In this document: positions 23,328-34,400 of the stretch, piece by piece | Layout: the number at the start of each line of letters is the position of its first letter | Numbering within the stretch: position 1 is the stretch's first letter | Assembly: GCA_003049485.1 (NCBI GenBank) | Contig: PYST01000008.1 | Coordinates: 186,001 to 250,000 of the forward strand | Reading direction: 5' to 3' | Source of the DNA: Ophioceras dolichostomum | Taxonomy: Eukaryota > Ascomycota > Sordariomycetes > Magnaporthales > Ophioceraceae | Length of the DNA stretch: 64,000 nucleotides | Position numbers and translations under genes: made by a program | The notes under the pieces: generated by a model | The model's input: only the letters and a program-made list of their open reading frames with translations | What the model was told of the DNA's origin: nothing | Databases searched by the model: none

Positions 23328-24565
23328 ATGGCGCGAGCGATGGGGCCGGTGCGCCTAAAGAAGACCAACCCGGTCACCCTCCTGATAGGCGTTGTCCTCT
23401 GCATCTTCATCGTCTACTTCCTCATCGGCCCTACCAGCGGCAGTTCCTCCTCCTCCTCCTCGAGCTCTAGGTCCAAAAAGGCCGTCGAAGCAGCTGCCGC
23501 CGCCGACCAAAAGCTGCTCACACCACCACCGACAGCGCCGTTCCGCAAGTCTGGCAGTGGCGCCCGCGCGCCCCCGCCGCCCGTGACACGATACAACCTC
23601 AACAATGTGACGACGACGGGCGATCCAGTCGCCAACCGCGAGATGGTGCTTGTCCTGACGCCCATGGTCCGCTTCTACCAGGGCTACTGGGACAATCTGC
23701 TCAGCTTGACATACCCTCACGAGCTGATCAACTTGGCCTTCATCCTGCCCAAGAACAAGGAGGGCAATGCCGCGACGACGGCACTGCAGGCGCAGGTCGC
23801 TAAAACCCAGCGCGGGCCCGAGAAGCAGCGCTTCAACAGTGTGACCATTCTGCGTCAAGACTTCGAGCCGCCCCTGGCTTCCCAGGACGAGAGTGAGCGC
23901 CATAAGATGGCGAATCAGAAAGCCCGGAGAGAAGCCATGTCCAAAGCGCGCAATTCGCTGCTGTTCACCACCTTGGGCCCCACCACCTCGTGGGTGCTCT
24001 GGCTGGACTCGGACATCGTCGAGTCGCCACGTACACTGATCCAGGACCTGGCTCGCCACGACAAGCCTATCGTCGTGCCAAACTGCTACCAGCGCTACAT
24101 GAACACGGAGACGCGCAAGATGGACGAGCGGCCGTACGACTTCAACAGCTGGCAGGACAGCGAGACTGCCCAGAAGATTGCCTCCGAGATGGGCCCCGAC
24201 GACATTCTGCTGGAGGGCTACGCCGAGATGGCCACCTTCCGGGCCCTGATGGCTTATATGACTACCGAAGACAACGACCTCAACTATGAGATCCCCCTCG
24301 ACGGCGTCGGCGGCACTGCCCTACTCGTCAAGGCCGAGGTGCACCGCGACGGCGCCATGTTCCCGCCTTTCCCCTTCTACCACCTTATCGAGACCGAGGG
24401 CTTTGCCAAGATGGCAAAGAGGTTAGGGTGGCAAGCGACCGGTCTACCCAACTATAAGGTGAGCCTTGATGCATTGATGTCTCTTCCATTGCCGCCACAG
24501 AAGGCCGCGTGCTGACGGGCCCCTTGGCTTATCTCACTCCGCAGGTCTATCACTACAATGAATAG
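23328..24565 (+). CDS. Mannan polymerase subunit, Mnn9/Anp1/Van1 family (GT62)
   Basis: Type II cis-Golgi mannosyltransferase subunit that builds the alpha-1,6 backbone of N-glycan outer chains. The ATG at 23328 precedes a short cytosolic tail (MARAMGPVRLKKTNP) and one membrane anchor (about residues 17-37, TLLIGVVLCIFIVYFLIGP). A Ser-run and a Pro/Ala stem lead to the catalytic domain with LTPMVRFYQGYWDNLLSLTYPHELI, the DxD-bearing VLWLDSDIVESP, IVVPNCYQRY, and PLDGVGGTALLVKA. The main exon ends at 24458. An intron (24459-24544, GTGAGC...CCGCAG) is followed by a 21-nt last exon coding VYHYNE and stop, which matches the conserved LPNYKVYHYNE end. Total 383 residues. It is closest in feel to Mnn9, but Anp1/Van1 are paralogues and I do not fix the symbol. 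Confidence 0.88.
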
Positions 24566-25392
24566 GGTTGTAGTCGGGTCCACCGATGCTCCCGAGCACC
24601 AGCAGATGCTCCCTACCCGCCTTCCGTATATATCTCCCTTTCTCAAGGCCCGGCCGCCCAATCCCCGGAGATCTTCAAACAACAATACGATGTACCTACA
24701 CGAGGCAGGTCATCACGCTGAAGAAAAGAGGCCTGGAGAGGACCGGGCTCGATAATTTTCCCATGTATCGGAGCAATCATCAAATGCGAGCTTCGTCGGG
24801 AAGCGACAGTCGTCTTTCCCAGGCGCGAGCAGCTTTCCGCATCTTCAGAAAGAGAGGGGATAGATGCTGCCGCCATAGGAGAACAACCCCTATTCACCCA
24901 CCGATCGCAACATATCATATTTACACCCCTCGGCTTAGCGTGGGACCCTTCCCTCTGCACCTTGGTGATCCCAACTACCTCGGTCCCTCCTCTACCTATT
25001 TCACCTACACTTCACATTCCCCCAGCTCTATAGAGGAATGATTTTCTCATTTTTTCTGTTTCTTGGGAAAGCGATCGCCCCGGTGGAGAGAAGGGCATGG
25101 GCTGATGATAGATACATACATGCATTGTTGAACGGTTCCAGACATGAGGAACATAGGTAGTCTGGATCATATCACTCACACACCCCTTGAGGGGCGAATG
25201 GCGTTGAGTCTGGGTGCGGCCTTCTTCGCGTTTTCTTTTCATTTTTATGGGCTGTCATTTCTACACGGATTCTCTAGGTTTTGGTCTCTTCCCCTTTCCG
25301 CCATCCGTCCTCTGTGTTTCTCTTCGTGTTCGGTTGTAATATATCCAAAACTGGTAGAACCGACTCGCCTGGGCGATCGAAAAATGGAGACG

Positions 25393-25465
<73 letters not shown>

Positions 25466-25705
25466 GTCATTCATTCGTACCTCGCAAGGTGAAGGGGAAT
25501 GGGGATGTCAATCTGAAAGCTCGCTGACCTGCCATTCTGTACTTCCCGGAAACGCCGAAACGCCCACAACATAAATGCAATTACAAGATACAAGATACAG
25601 AAGGCAACCAGACATTTTTCGTCGCAACAAGTATACAAGACGACAGGATGAACGAGATGGAACGTAGAGGGCATCAACAGACCAAAATGCGGCTACGCAC
25701 ACCCT
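24566..25705. other. Convergent 3' intergenic region with a microsatellite
   Basis: Lies between the ends of the Mnn9-family gene (+) and pex4 (-). It contains the (AG)n microsatellite annotated separately. No coding frame is supported. Confidence 0.5.
25397..25461. repeat. (AG)32 dinucleotide microsatellite
   Basis: A perfect AG dinucleotide array of 64 nt plus one A, uninterrupted, in the convergent intergenic region. Likely length-polymorphic. Frames passing through it (Arg-Glu or Leu-Ser repeats) are artefacts. Confidence 0.98.
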
Positions 25706-26472
25706 TCACTTCCCATCATACCTGCCCCCGCCGTCCCTGATCCAGAACTCGACAAGCCTCTTAGCGCCCAGGGCGTCCCCCGCGCGCAGCAGGGCGGCGA
25801 CGTCCACGTTGAGCGGCGAGTCCGTCTCGGGCGTGGCCAGCATGAAGCGCACGGCGCGCACCGTCTCCAGCACGCTGTAGGCCGGCGTCCACGCCTCCTT
25901 GAGCAGGTCGAGGCACACCTCACCGTCCTTGAGCGAGACGTTGGCGTGGACCACGGGAGTGGCGAAGCGCACCGCGGGGGGGTGCAGGGGGTAGGTCGCT
26001 GGGATGGTGATCTCGAGGAGCCAGCGGCCGCCTGTATGGGTTGAAGTGAAGTGAAACGAGCGTTAGTCAGAGGAGACGAGAATGAGATGGAATGGAATGG
26101 AATGGAATGGACCAGATAGGGTGAACGAAATAGGGAGAGGAGAGCACAGGAGAAGTGAGTGGCTTAGGAGAAGAGTACGGGAGTACGGGAGACGGAGGGA
26201 GGAGGTATGGAAGTAGTAGAGAAGGAAGGCAGCAAAACAACAAAAAACTCACCATCATACCCACCCCCGATCCCCCGCCCGTTGATCACAGCCTCCCACC
26301 GCAGCAGCTGGTCCTCGCTCACGGGGCCGAGGCGCTCCACGTCCCCGACGGCGCCGGCGCCATTGGCGGCGGCAGCCTTGGCTTCGGCATGCCACGCCTC
26401 CAGCTCCTTCAGCAGGCGCCGCGTCGCCGCGCGGGCTGTCGAGGACGACGAGGCGGAGGCGGCCTGCGACAT
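25706..26472 (-). CDS. PEX4: Peroxin-4, ubiquitin-conjugating enzyme for Pex5 recycling
   Basis: E2 enzyme that monoubiquitinates the peroxisomal import receptor Pex5 so that it can be extracted from the membrane. Two exons: 26472-26253 (73 codons plus one base) and 26031-25706, joined in phase 1 across an intron of 221 nt (26252-26032, GTGAGT...TACAG). Predicted length is 181 residues. The N-terminus (about 1-15) is Ala/Ser-rich, then the E2 helix (RRLLKELEAWHAE). The UBC core shows WLLEITIPATYPLHPPAV and the active-site segment HANVSLKDGEVCLDLL with catalytic Cys113, followed by the Pex4-like EAWTPAYSV and ETDSPLNVDVAALLR. The canonical HPN tripeptide reads HAN (102-104); variation here is known in Pex4 proteins. 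The intron carries TGGAA pentamers. Confidence 0.88.
26086..26110. repeat. TGGAA pentamer array inside the pex4 intron
   Basis: About four to five tandem copies of TGGAA/GAATG at 26086-26110. A second short direct repeat, GAGTACGG twice, lies at about 26172-26188 in the same intron. Confidence 0.85.
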
Positions 26473-28367
26473 CGGTTACGGTTACGTACGGAATGGAGCG
26501 AGCTGTGTGCTCACCGATGCCACTCGCGTGGTTTTGTGTGGTATGTCCCCGCGTAGGTAGGTTCAGGTAGGTAAGGCACCTAGGGACGGATAGATAGGCG
26601 GGCGGCGGTGCCCAGCTCGTAACGCGATCGTCGCTGTGCCTGACTGCGTGTGACTTGGACCGCGACGAGCAGCACGCGTTGCTCCGTCTTTTGTGTCTCG
26701 TTGCCCCGGCCGGCCGGTCCGGTTCGGAGTGGGGAGGGCGGGGATGGAGACGACGGGGAGTCGGGGCGACGCACCGCGCCTGGAGGTTGGAGGGGAGAGA
26801 GAGAGGGAGAGAGCCGAGGGATGTTAGACTCTGCGAATAGCGCCGTAGTAGCTGGCCAGCTCGAGTGGAGGCAAGGATGTCGTCGCCGGACTAGTCGATC
26901 GTTGATACGTCGTGAGAGATCTTAGCGACAAGCGGGCGCGCGGATGAGTTGTTAGCTGGCTCTGCTCCTCTGCGTTCTATGTTCGTCTAGCCTGCATTGG
27001 GGCTTGAGAGTAGATGTTTGTATGGCATGTGAGTGTGTTTGGGAGCAATGTTGGTGACATGAGCTTCCAGATCCGCACAGTGGTGGAGGAAGGGAGGAGC
27101 TGAGAGCTCCACGCACCCACCCCAAGCCAAGCTGAGGTCGCTTCAATGCTGGCCAACTGGGTGACAGCACTGACAGGGGGGATGGCCCCACAAGTCTCCA
27201 GCGCATCTTCGCGTGCTTTCATTCAGGGCCTCGGCAACTGTTGATTGGCATTGAATCCCTGATCCAAGATGAGTTCAGGACCGAATCACGCCAGCTGATC
27301 TTCACGAAACAGCCGGAGTTGATTTGCTAATGACGTGCAGTTTGGGGAAGGACTTATGTTCATTATTATTCTGCCTACGTGTTGGGACGTTCGCTGAGAA
27401 CGTGGGTTGTTTAACGAATGGAGCGGAAGAGCAGGTTGCCCGACTCCTCTTGCTCGTTTTCCGCTGTAGTCTTTGCTGCCTCGACATATGGAGAGAGAGA
27501 GGATTTGTGAGGTGGTTTGAGACATCTAATCCGCCGACTCTCATATCCCTCTCCTCTGTGGGACCAGCAACGAACAATCTGGGAGACGACGAATAGATCG
27601 GAGCAGCATCCTTTCCCTCCCAAGACAACCCTTCCAATCCCCGAGCCCTCTTCGCTCCACTTCCCCGTCTTCCTTGAGGGGATCCATATCCTTCTCGTCT
27701 TCTCTACTCCCCTTGGTCGAGAGGATGTGTTAAAGAAAAAAAAGTCAGAAAATGATTTATGTATGTCCACAGAAGGCGATGAAAAGGGGTGAAAAAAAAA
27801 AGAATTCAGTGAAAAAAAGACTTTCGTACAAAGAGCCGTCCGTCCGTTCCCCACAAGCTGGTGAAAAAGAAAAGAAGAATGATGAAAATAAAATTCAAAT
27901 CAAGATCACTTGCGTGAACCTTTCCTGCACCGATCTGGGTTGAGTTTTGAAACATGTTGTTTTCTCTCTTCGCCCTTCTCAAGAGCCGAGAGAGTTACAG
28001 GCTTTGTCCAGTTGTTGATCATGCAAACTTTGTCTTCATGCTGTCGTCAAAAGAATAACGCCAGAAGCCATCCACCATGGATTGAGTATATGCAACGAAA
28101 ATGATAGGGGGGTTAAAAAGGGTCGGGTCCCTCGCCTTTCCCTCTGCGTTTCTACCAGCGAGAGTGCCGTATAGAGTCTGGGAGGGAGTGCAGTAGCTTC
28201 CGGGCTACGGAAGAGCGAGAGGGGGGGTGAGTACATTGGCCCCCGCTGCTCACCGTCGCCACTGAAAAAGCCACATTATGCGCGGTGGTATTACTGCGTT
28301 CTGAGTGCTTTCGAGCAGCACCGGAATCCCAGTATTCGAAACGAGATCCAGGAGCATGTCGCGGCAG
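26473..28367. other. Non-coding upstream of pex4 and downstream of the 1016-residue gene
   Basis: No gene supported. Contains GGTAGGTT/AGGTAGGTAAGGCACCTAGG at 26553-26583 (recurring word), close to the pex4 start, and an AT- and A-rich part at about 27730-27900 (AAAGAAAAAAAAG runs). Confidence 0.5.
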
Positions 28368-31300
28368 TCAAGTTGATGTGTTTTCCTTGGGCTTCCAGAA
28401 CTGCATCAAGCGACTGAGACGCTTGGTTTTGCTGGGCTTGACCTTCTTCTCCGGCTGGTCGGCTTCGAGCGACACCTCGATCGACAACTTGCTCCGTTCG
28501 CCGTGAGACGTACTTATCAGGCGGCCGATACTCGCAAGGCTGCCGCGGCGACCAAAGGGGGACGAGAAAGACGCGGGACGCTCGCCCCGCGCAGGCGCCG
28601 TCGACAGCTGCTGGACAGTCTGGGTGTATGCACTCTCACGAGTCATGGTAGAGTTGCTGCTAGTGAGCGACGGGATGTCCATCGAAAGCCGCACCTCTGG
28701 TCCGGGCTCGCCCATCAGCAGAGACTGGAAGTTATCCTCCGTGACTGACGAGGGCGCGGTAGAGATGCGATTGGCGTCGTCATATGACATCGGGGACCGT
28801 GGCGACGGGAAGGCCGAGGACGAGTGAGTCATCGAATATGGGCTAACAGGCGCTAGAGATGATGTCGGCAGATGGAGCGGGCTCACGTCGACCGGCGCCA
28901 GGTCCTTGCCCTTCAGAGCACGACGAGGTGATGGTGTGGCGGAGCCAGGCGTGTCCGCTCCTCCGAGGGTCGCCTTCCCCTCGTGGACCTCCTCGGCGAT
29001 GACTTCGTCGTGTAGCGAGGTGGAAGAGTACTCTGGCTTGATCGGCATTCTCGGCAACACATTATCGTCGTCGCTCACGCCGCTCACGCCACTCAGGCTG
29101 CTCCCCTTTCGACTGAGGCTGGGGTTGGCTGGAGACGGGACGGTGTCAACCTCGGTGTCTGTGGTTTGGTCAAGCAGAGCATCTGTCGGGTCCGCCGTGA
29201 CACGGATGTTGATGCTCACTGCGGAGCCTTGCTTGATGGGAGAAGCCTCGTCGTCTGTCTGGGCTCGCGAGTCTGCCGCCTTGGATGCTTCGGTAGTAGA
29301 GATGCTGCCGGGAGACCTAGCGTCATCTTCTTCATCTTCCTCAAAAACGTCAGCCATGGTGGAGTTGCTGCCGAACCGAGCGATCCCTGCCCGGTTGAAT
29401 GGAGGCATTTCTGGGGCGCTCTCGGTTCTCCTGTGCTGGTAATGCATGCCAGGGCCACTGAAGCCACTGAGCCGTGCAGCACTGTGCAGAGTTCGCCTGC
29501 TGAGTCCGCTGGCCCGTTGCGCCGCTTCCCATTCTGCATTCCGTGGCAGTGGAGTGTTGAAGGGCCCAAGGGCTGCGTCAAGATCGATCATGGGGTAGGA
29601 AGAATCTTCTTCAGACGGTGACAATGACTGCTTCCATGCATCGTCGTTGACGTCCGCCGCGTCCGGGTCCTGATCTGGCATGTCAGCCGTTGGCGAGGTA
29701 GCATCGACTCCGTCAAGCGTGTCCTCAGAGTCGTCTTCGTCTGCGTCCCGAGACATGGTTGTGGGTGTTTGAGACCGACGACCGCTGTGCTTCTTGGAAG
29801 AAGACCGAGGCTTGGACTTGCGGGTAAGGATGGACCCAGCCCAAGTCCTGACCTTCTTCTTCTTCTTCTTGCTCTTGCGACCAATCGCCTTGTGAGACGC
29901 CGATTCCGCTTCCACTGCGACCTCGTCGGTTGTCACTGGTGAGCGTTCTGCCTCCGGTACATCAGACGACACGCGAGGTGGGCTGCCTTGCTTCGCTGCC
30001 GACTCCGTAGAGCTGGAGCTTAGCGGACGAAGTCGTGTAGGTGAGCCGGACCCGGCAAACGGCTCGAGGCCAAAGAACGACCACCGTTTGGGAGCCTTTC
30101 CAGGGCTGGGCGAGTCCGGGCCGACAGGTGCGTTCAGCGCAGCCGTGTTCAGCAGAGGGATGGAGTTGCGGCGCTGCGGAGATCGCCCCGTTTCCTCCAC
30201 TGTAGGGCTTTGGGACCGCTCGAGCACCGCACCCGCGGTGCTTGGTCTGGTGTCCAAAGCCTTTCTTGGAGGACTAGGGGTAATCATGCTCATCTCTCGA
30301 TCATTCACGGCCGCACTTGTGAGGGAGATGATCGACGAAATGCTGCCGGAGAGAGAATGGCCAGGACGCGCAGTGACGGTGCTTGATGTATCGCTCGAGA
30401 CCAGTGAGAGCGGCCGAGGGATGAATTCCAAGGTATCCGAGAATCCGACCCGGGCGACTTTTGCAGGTCTGGCCGTTGGCGGCTTCTCCTCCACGCTGTC
30501 GGAAGTTCCGGTCTGGGCATCAGGCTCTTGGCCATCCGAGGTGCTCGAAGTTGGTGTAGACGAAGAAGGCTCGTTGAGCTGCTCCTCGGGTTGTACCTGA
30601 TCGGCGGGCTTCGGGAAAGTGAATTTCTCGGCACGGTCGAAAGCAGCTGGACTGGACGGGGCGCTGCTTCCGCGGAGTTGTGGGCTCAACGGCTTCAGGA
30701 TGACAGACAGGTCGTGGTTGGAGATAGCCGCAGACCGCCTGTGCGCATGCCGTCTAGGGTTGGGATTGGTCGGCTTGAGCATCGGCGACGCGAAACCGCT
30801 CTCCGACTTAGTCGGGCTGGTGCTCACTACAGTGATCGCATCACCGCTGCGGATCTGACCACCAACAAACTCGCTTCCGCCGCGCTTGTGGCCTTGCCCA
30901 GGCCGCGTCGGTATTGCCCGAGGCGACGACGGCTGCAGAGACGGAGATTGTGGTGGACTGAGGAAGGGGTGCTCGAGGGGCGGAGACGAGAGACCAGCAC
31001 CGGGGTTAAACTTGAAATCGGGGAGGGCCGGAGACCGCGGGTTTGGGCTCAAGCTGGAGGTGGTCTCAGGGGCAGGCGATGAGAGCGCGCCCGGGTTGAA
31101 GACGAACTCCGGCAGGGCTGGCGAACGCGAGCGCCCCTCAGCGTCGTTCGACGGGGGAGCAGGCATGTGCTGTATCGGATCGACCAGTGACTTTGGTCTC
31201 CGGCCCGAGGCGCGTGAATACGAGGAAGGCGCTGATGATGGGGCTGACCGAGCAGGGAAGACGAAAGGCGGGTTCGGAGGAGGATTCGACCGGGGAGACA

Positions 31301-31418
31301 AGTGCTGCTTTACCATCGCCATGGCGCCGCTGGACACAAGCAAGTCTTGGGGAGAGGAGGAAATCGAGGGAACCGAGGCTGGCTCTGACGGCATGTCGGG
31401 GCCAATGGTAGTTGCCAT
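28368..31418 (-). CDS. 1016-residue Ser/Pro-rich, largely disordered protein
   Basis: Intronless gene, start chosen at ATG 31418 (MATTIGPDMPSEP), the first ATG in the open frame; further upstream the frame has no ATG. The product has no recognisable catalytic domain or signal peptide. It is dominated by Ser/Pro/Thr with many SP/TP dipeptides, suggesting heavy phosphorylation. Two near-repeats, SPALPEFVFNPGALSSPAP and a nearby SPALPDFKFNPGAGLSSPP, lie in the first 170 residues. A very basic block at about 535-560 (KSKKKKKKVRTWAGSIL then KSKPRSSSKK) could be nuclear or membrane-binding. The C-terminus ends with a short conserved-looking motif, KTKRLSRLMQFWKP. Similar fungal proteins are often labelled cell-wall proline-rich protein, but nothing here shows secretion, so I treat that label as unproven. 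Confidence 0.82.
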   Translation of the reverse strand: MATTIGPDMPSEPASVPSISSSPQDLLVSSGAMAMVKQHLSPRSNPPPNPPFVFPARSAPSSAPSSYSRASGRRPKSLVDPIQHMPAPPSNDAEGRSRSPALPEFVFNPGALSSPAPETTSSLSPNPRSPALPDFKFNPGAGLSSPPLEHPFLSPPQSPSLQPSSPRAIPTRPGQGHKRGGSEFVGGQIRSGDAITVVSTSPTKSESGFASPMLKPTNPNPRRHAHRRSAAISNHDLSVILKPLSPQLRGSSAPSSPAAFDRAEKFTFPKPADQVQPEEQLNEPSSSTPTSSTSDGQEPDAQTGTSDSVEEKPPTARPAKVARVGFSDTLEFIPRPLSLVSSDTSSTVTARPGHSLSGSISSIISLTSAAVNDREMSMITPSPPRKALDTRPSTAGAVLERSQSPTVEETGRSPQRRNSIPLLNTAALNAPVGPDSPSPGKAPKRWSFFGLEPFAGSGSPTRLRPLSSSSTESAAKQGSPPRVSSDVPEAERSPVTTDEVAVEAESASHKAIGRKSKKKKKKVRTWAGSILTRKSKPRSSSKKHSGRRSQTPTTMSRDADEDDSEDTLDGVDATSPTADMPDQDPDAADVNDDAWKQSLSPSEEDSSYPMIDLDAALGPFNTPLPRNAEWEAAQRASGLSRRTLHSAARLSGFSGPGMHYQHRRTESAPEMPPFNRAGIARFGSNSTMADVFEEDEEDDARSPGSISTTEASKAADSRAQTDDEASPIKQGSAVSINIRVTADPTDALLDQTTDTEVDTVPSPANPSLSRKGSSLSGVSGVSDDDNVLPRMPIKPEYSSTSLHDEVIAEEVHEGKATLGGADTPGSATPSPRRALKGKDLAPVDVSPLHLPTSSLAPVSPYSMTHSSSAFPSPRSPMSYDDANRISTAPSSVTEDNFQSLLMGEPGPEVRLSMDIPSLTSSNSTMTRESAYTQTVQQLSTAPARGERPASFSSPFGRRGSLASIGRLISTSHGERSKLSIEVSLEADQPEKKVKPSKTKRLSRLMQFWKPKENTST

Positions 31419-34400
31419 GATCTTTTCCCAGCCGCGCTGCGGCACCAGAATCGACGGGGACAACTAGAGAACCAGAGGTGACATTTGGTTGCTATGGGCG
31501 GGCAGTATTAGGTAGCAATAGCCTTTCGTGGGGACGGCAGTCGCTGTTTGTGTATATCGCCGTGCGATTTTGTTTTGGCACTTGGCACAAGCCCGTTGTT
31601 GACAGAATGGGTGTCCGGGTGTCGGGTCTCGGTCTCGGGGTGCAGGCGATGCCAAATTATGTCTGTGACGCGGACACTCGTAAGCCGCCCGCGCTTCCTA
31701 CACGTCCTCAACCTCCTAACTGGTCTAGACTAAGTGGCCGGCCACGATCGATCCTGGCGTGAAGAAAGGGAGGCAAGGCAAGACGAGCCCAGAAGAACGT
31801 ACCTTCTCTGTAGCCCGGGCCAGGATGATCGTGAATGCAACGATACAGATGCGGAGGCACCGATGAAAGGGGAGAAAAATAATACTGGCGGAAGACAACA
31901 ACAGCAATTGCAGATAAAGGATTAAAGTAATGCTTGAAGATAACTGAATCTAAATACGAGTATGGTATTTTTGATTTATTTTGCAATTTTTCTTGAAAGG
32001 AGTGGACGGTCAAGACCAGAGCGAATCTAGAAAGACTCGCTGCCAGAATTGGCCCGGAGGGCGGTGGTGGTGTGTGAAGTGAAGGGGGGGAAAAAGGAAA
32101 GAAAGGGTTGTGTGGAGGTTCTCGATGTAGGAGGAGAAGGAGAGAATGCGAGATGGAAGATTCAGAAAAGTGAGGAGAAGAATGAATGGACGGACACCGA
32201 GCGGCGGCCACTGAATTGACTGGCGGGTTGCTTGGCTGCCCCGGTGGACTCTGCACTGGAAACTGGGCTGTCGCTGGACTCGCTGATGCACAGTGGTTTC
32301 CAGGTGCCAGGAGCCAGGCCTGGTGTGGGTGGAGCTTCTGGGCGTCTTGGTTCTGGGGGTTCGAGGGGACGGTCTCGGGGGCTTCCTCACGCTGGAGAAG
32401 GGGGGCAATTCGGGGTGATCAACTCTGTCTGAACTCCTGGAGCAGATTGATGTGCTGGATTCTCATACTGTGATCTTTAATGACCACGCTCCCGTTCGGG
32501 CCACTCACACGCCTCGAAGCCAGGGACTTGTTTTAGCGATGCTACCTAGAGGACAGTATGGGCACTGCGGGCGTACGGAGGTTACAAGGTGTGAATTGCG
32601 ACCGCTGGGCTCCTTCCTGTTGCCGTCGACAATGGACCCTCATTCCCTTACAACTGCAGATCAACAGATCACCAGATGGGGAAAGGAAGGGAACTCGGCT
32701 TGATGGTGTTATGCTTCCATGTTCCTCTTCGGGACTGCCTCCTCACTCTTGTGAGTCCTGCCCGCCCCTCAATCTGAGATCCCCCAGATGTGGTACTGGG
32801 TGGATGCTATCCGTCAACATCTTCCGGGCGATTTCCATCTAAGACCCTTAGTTGAAACTTGAACGCCCTTCTCGATCCGGGAGGACAAGCCAGTAACAAC
32901 ACCGTCTGCTAACGAGGGCTTGACTCTCCCGGCGTCAGTGACACTGTACTTTTTTGGAGGATCTGTTAGCGTGTGCTCCGCTCCCGTCAGCGTCTGCGAT
33001 CAAAATCCAAGCCCCTTCATACAAACGACCCGGCGCAAGGCTAATTAGCTCGACTCTGGTTTGTGATACTTCACGGGAAATTCCAGTCGCAAAAAGCAAG
33101 GAGCATGGCACACGGAGCATGGGGCAAAGGGCCTTCCAGCTACCACAACCAGATACAGTGTAATTAGCACCAAGCCGGCGAGCGAGCGTGGAAGTGGAAG
33201 TGGAAGCTGGCAAACAAAAACAAACGCTGGCGGCCGGCCACCTGCTTGCTGGCGCCGGCCGCATTCGCTGCAACCGCTGTTTTTGCTTCTTTTTGTTTAC
33301 ATTGGCAATTATTTATGTATGATTATCAGTCAATTTTCAGTCCTGGATCCCCAACTCAGCTTCAGCTGCTGGTGCAGCCAGGTCCACCCAGGCGTCTTCC
33401 TCATCTGGCCTCTGTTCATTTCGAGGGATGCAAGGATACACGGCCGCCTCGGCTGCCGGCCAGCGACGCGTGTTGTACCCCGCTATTACGCCAATTGCCC
33501 ATTGCTTCCCCAACTCCTGCTTGCTCGCTGCGTCGGCCACACCTGATCAGAGCAATAGGGTTTCCCGGCCTGGATGGCCCCTGACCATCAGGAGCCGAAG
33601 GAGCAGCATGCTTCCTGTAAGTGATTTGAACTAGAACGAATGCTTACATGTGCAGTTGCAGGAGGCGTCAAGCAAGCGAAGTGAGGGACACACGAGGGGC
33701 AAAAGGAGGCCACCCCTGGATTTGAGGCTAGCTGACGATAGGGAAAACTGACGAGTCGGGGAGAACATTGGCCCTATCTCGCAGCAGACTTGCAGCGGGC
33801 CTGCATGCATAAGACACTCCCAGAATTATGCCAACCAAGAGTCAAACATGACTGGGAGAGCGGTGAACCAAAGTTCGCCCGACACCAAAGTAAAAAATGG
33901 TGGGAATATGTACAGTTCCTACATACCTACTTACCTACCTACCTACATGCCATTGCGACTACAGTTTGCTCGGGATGTCGTGAGACTCCATTTTTATCTC
34001 AGCCTGCTGCTCCCTTGCGTCGAAGACGCAAACTTTTCTGTCCTTCTGAACAGGGAATATTTCGTACCACAGTAGTTCCTTTCGACATCCGCCAAGACCG
34101 CCCGGTTGATCCGTAGTAAGAGCGTTCATCCTTTCACGATAAGCTTTCAGTTGGCTTATAGTTCGTATTTGACGAGTCCTCGACCCTTGCCGGTAGCCGT
34201 GGAGTCGGCCTCGACGCTGCCTCGACGCTGCCTCACGCCTCCGAGAACCATCGCGTTTACGCTGCCTCGGCAGACCCGTGTTAATTGGAGTTGAAAAGAC
34301 TCCTCGACTGATAATCCGTACGAAACGACTTCATTCCAAGACATTCCATACTTGAGCCATTAACCTCCCAGTTTACCAGAGACAACGCGGCAAGGTCTCA

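Noticed and set aside
25144..25464. 106-residue frame ending in Arg-Glu repeats
   Set aside because: Driven by the (AG)n microsatellite; the remainder has no coding bias.
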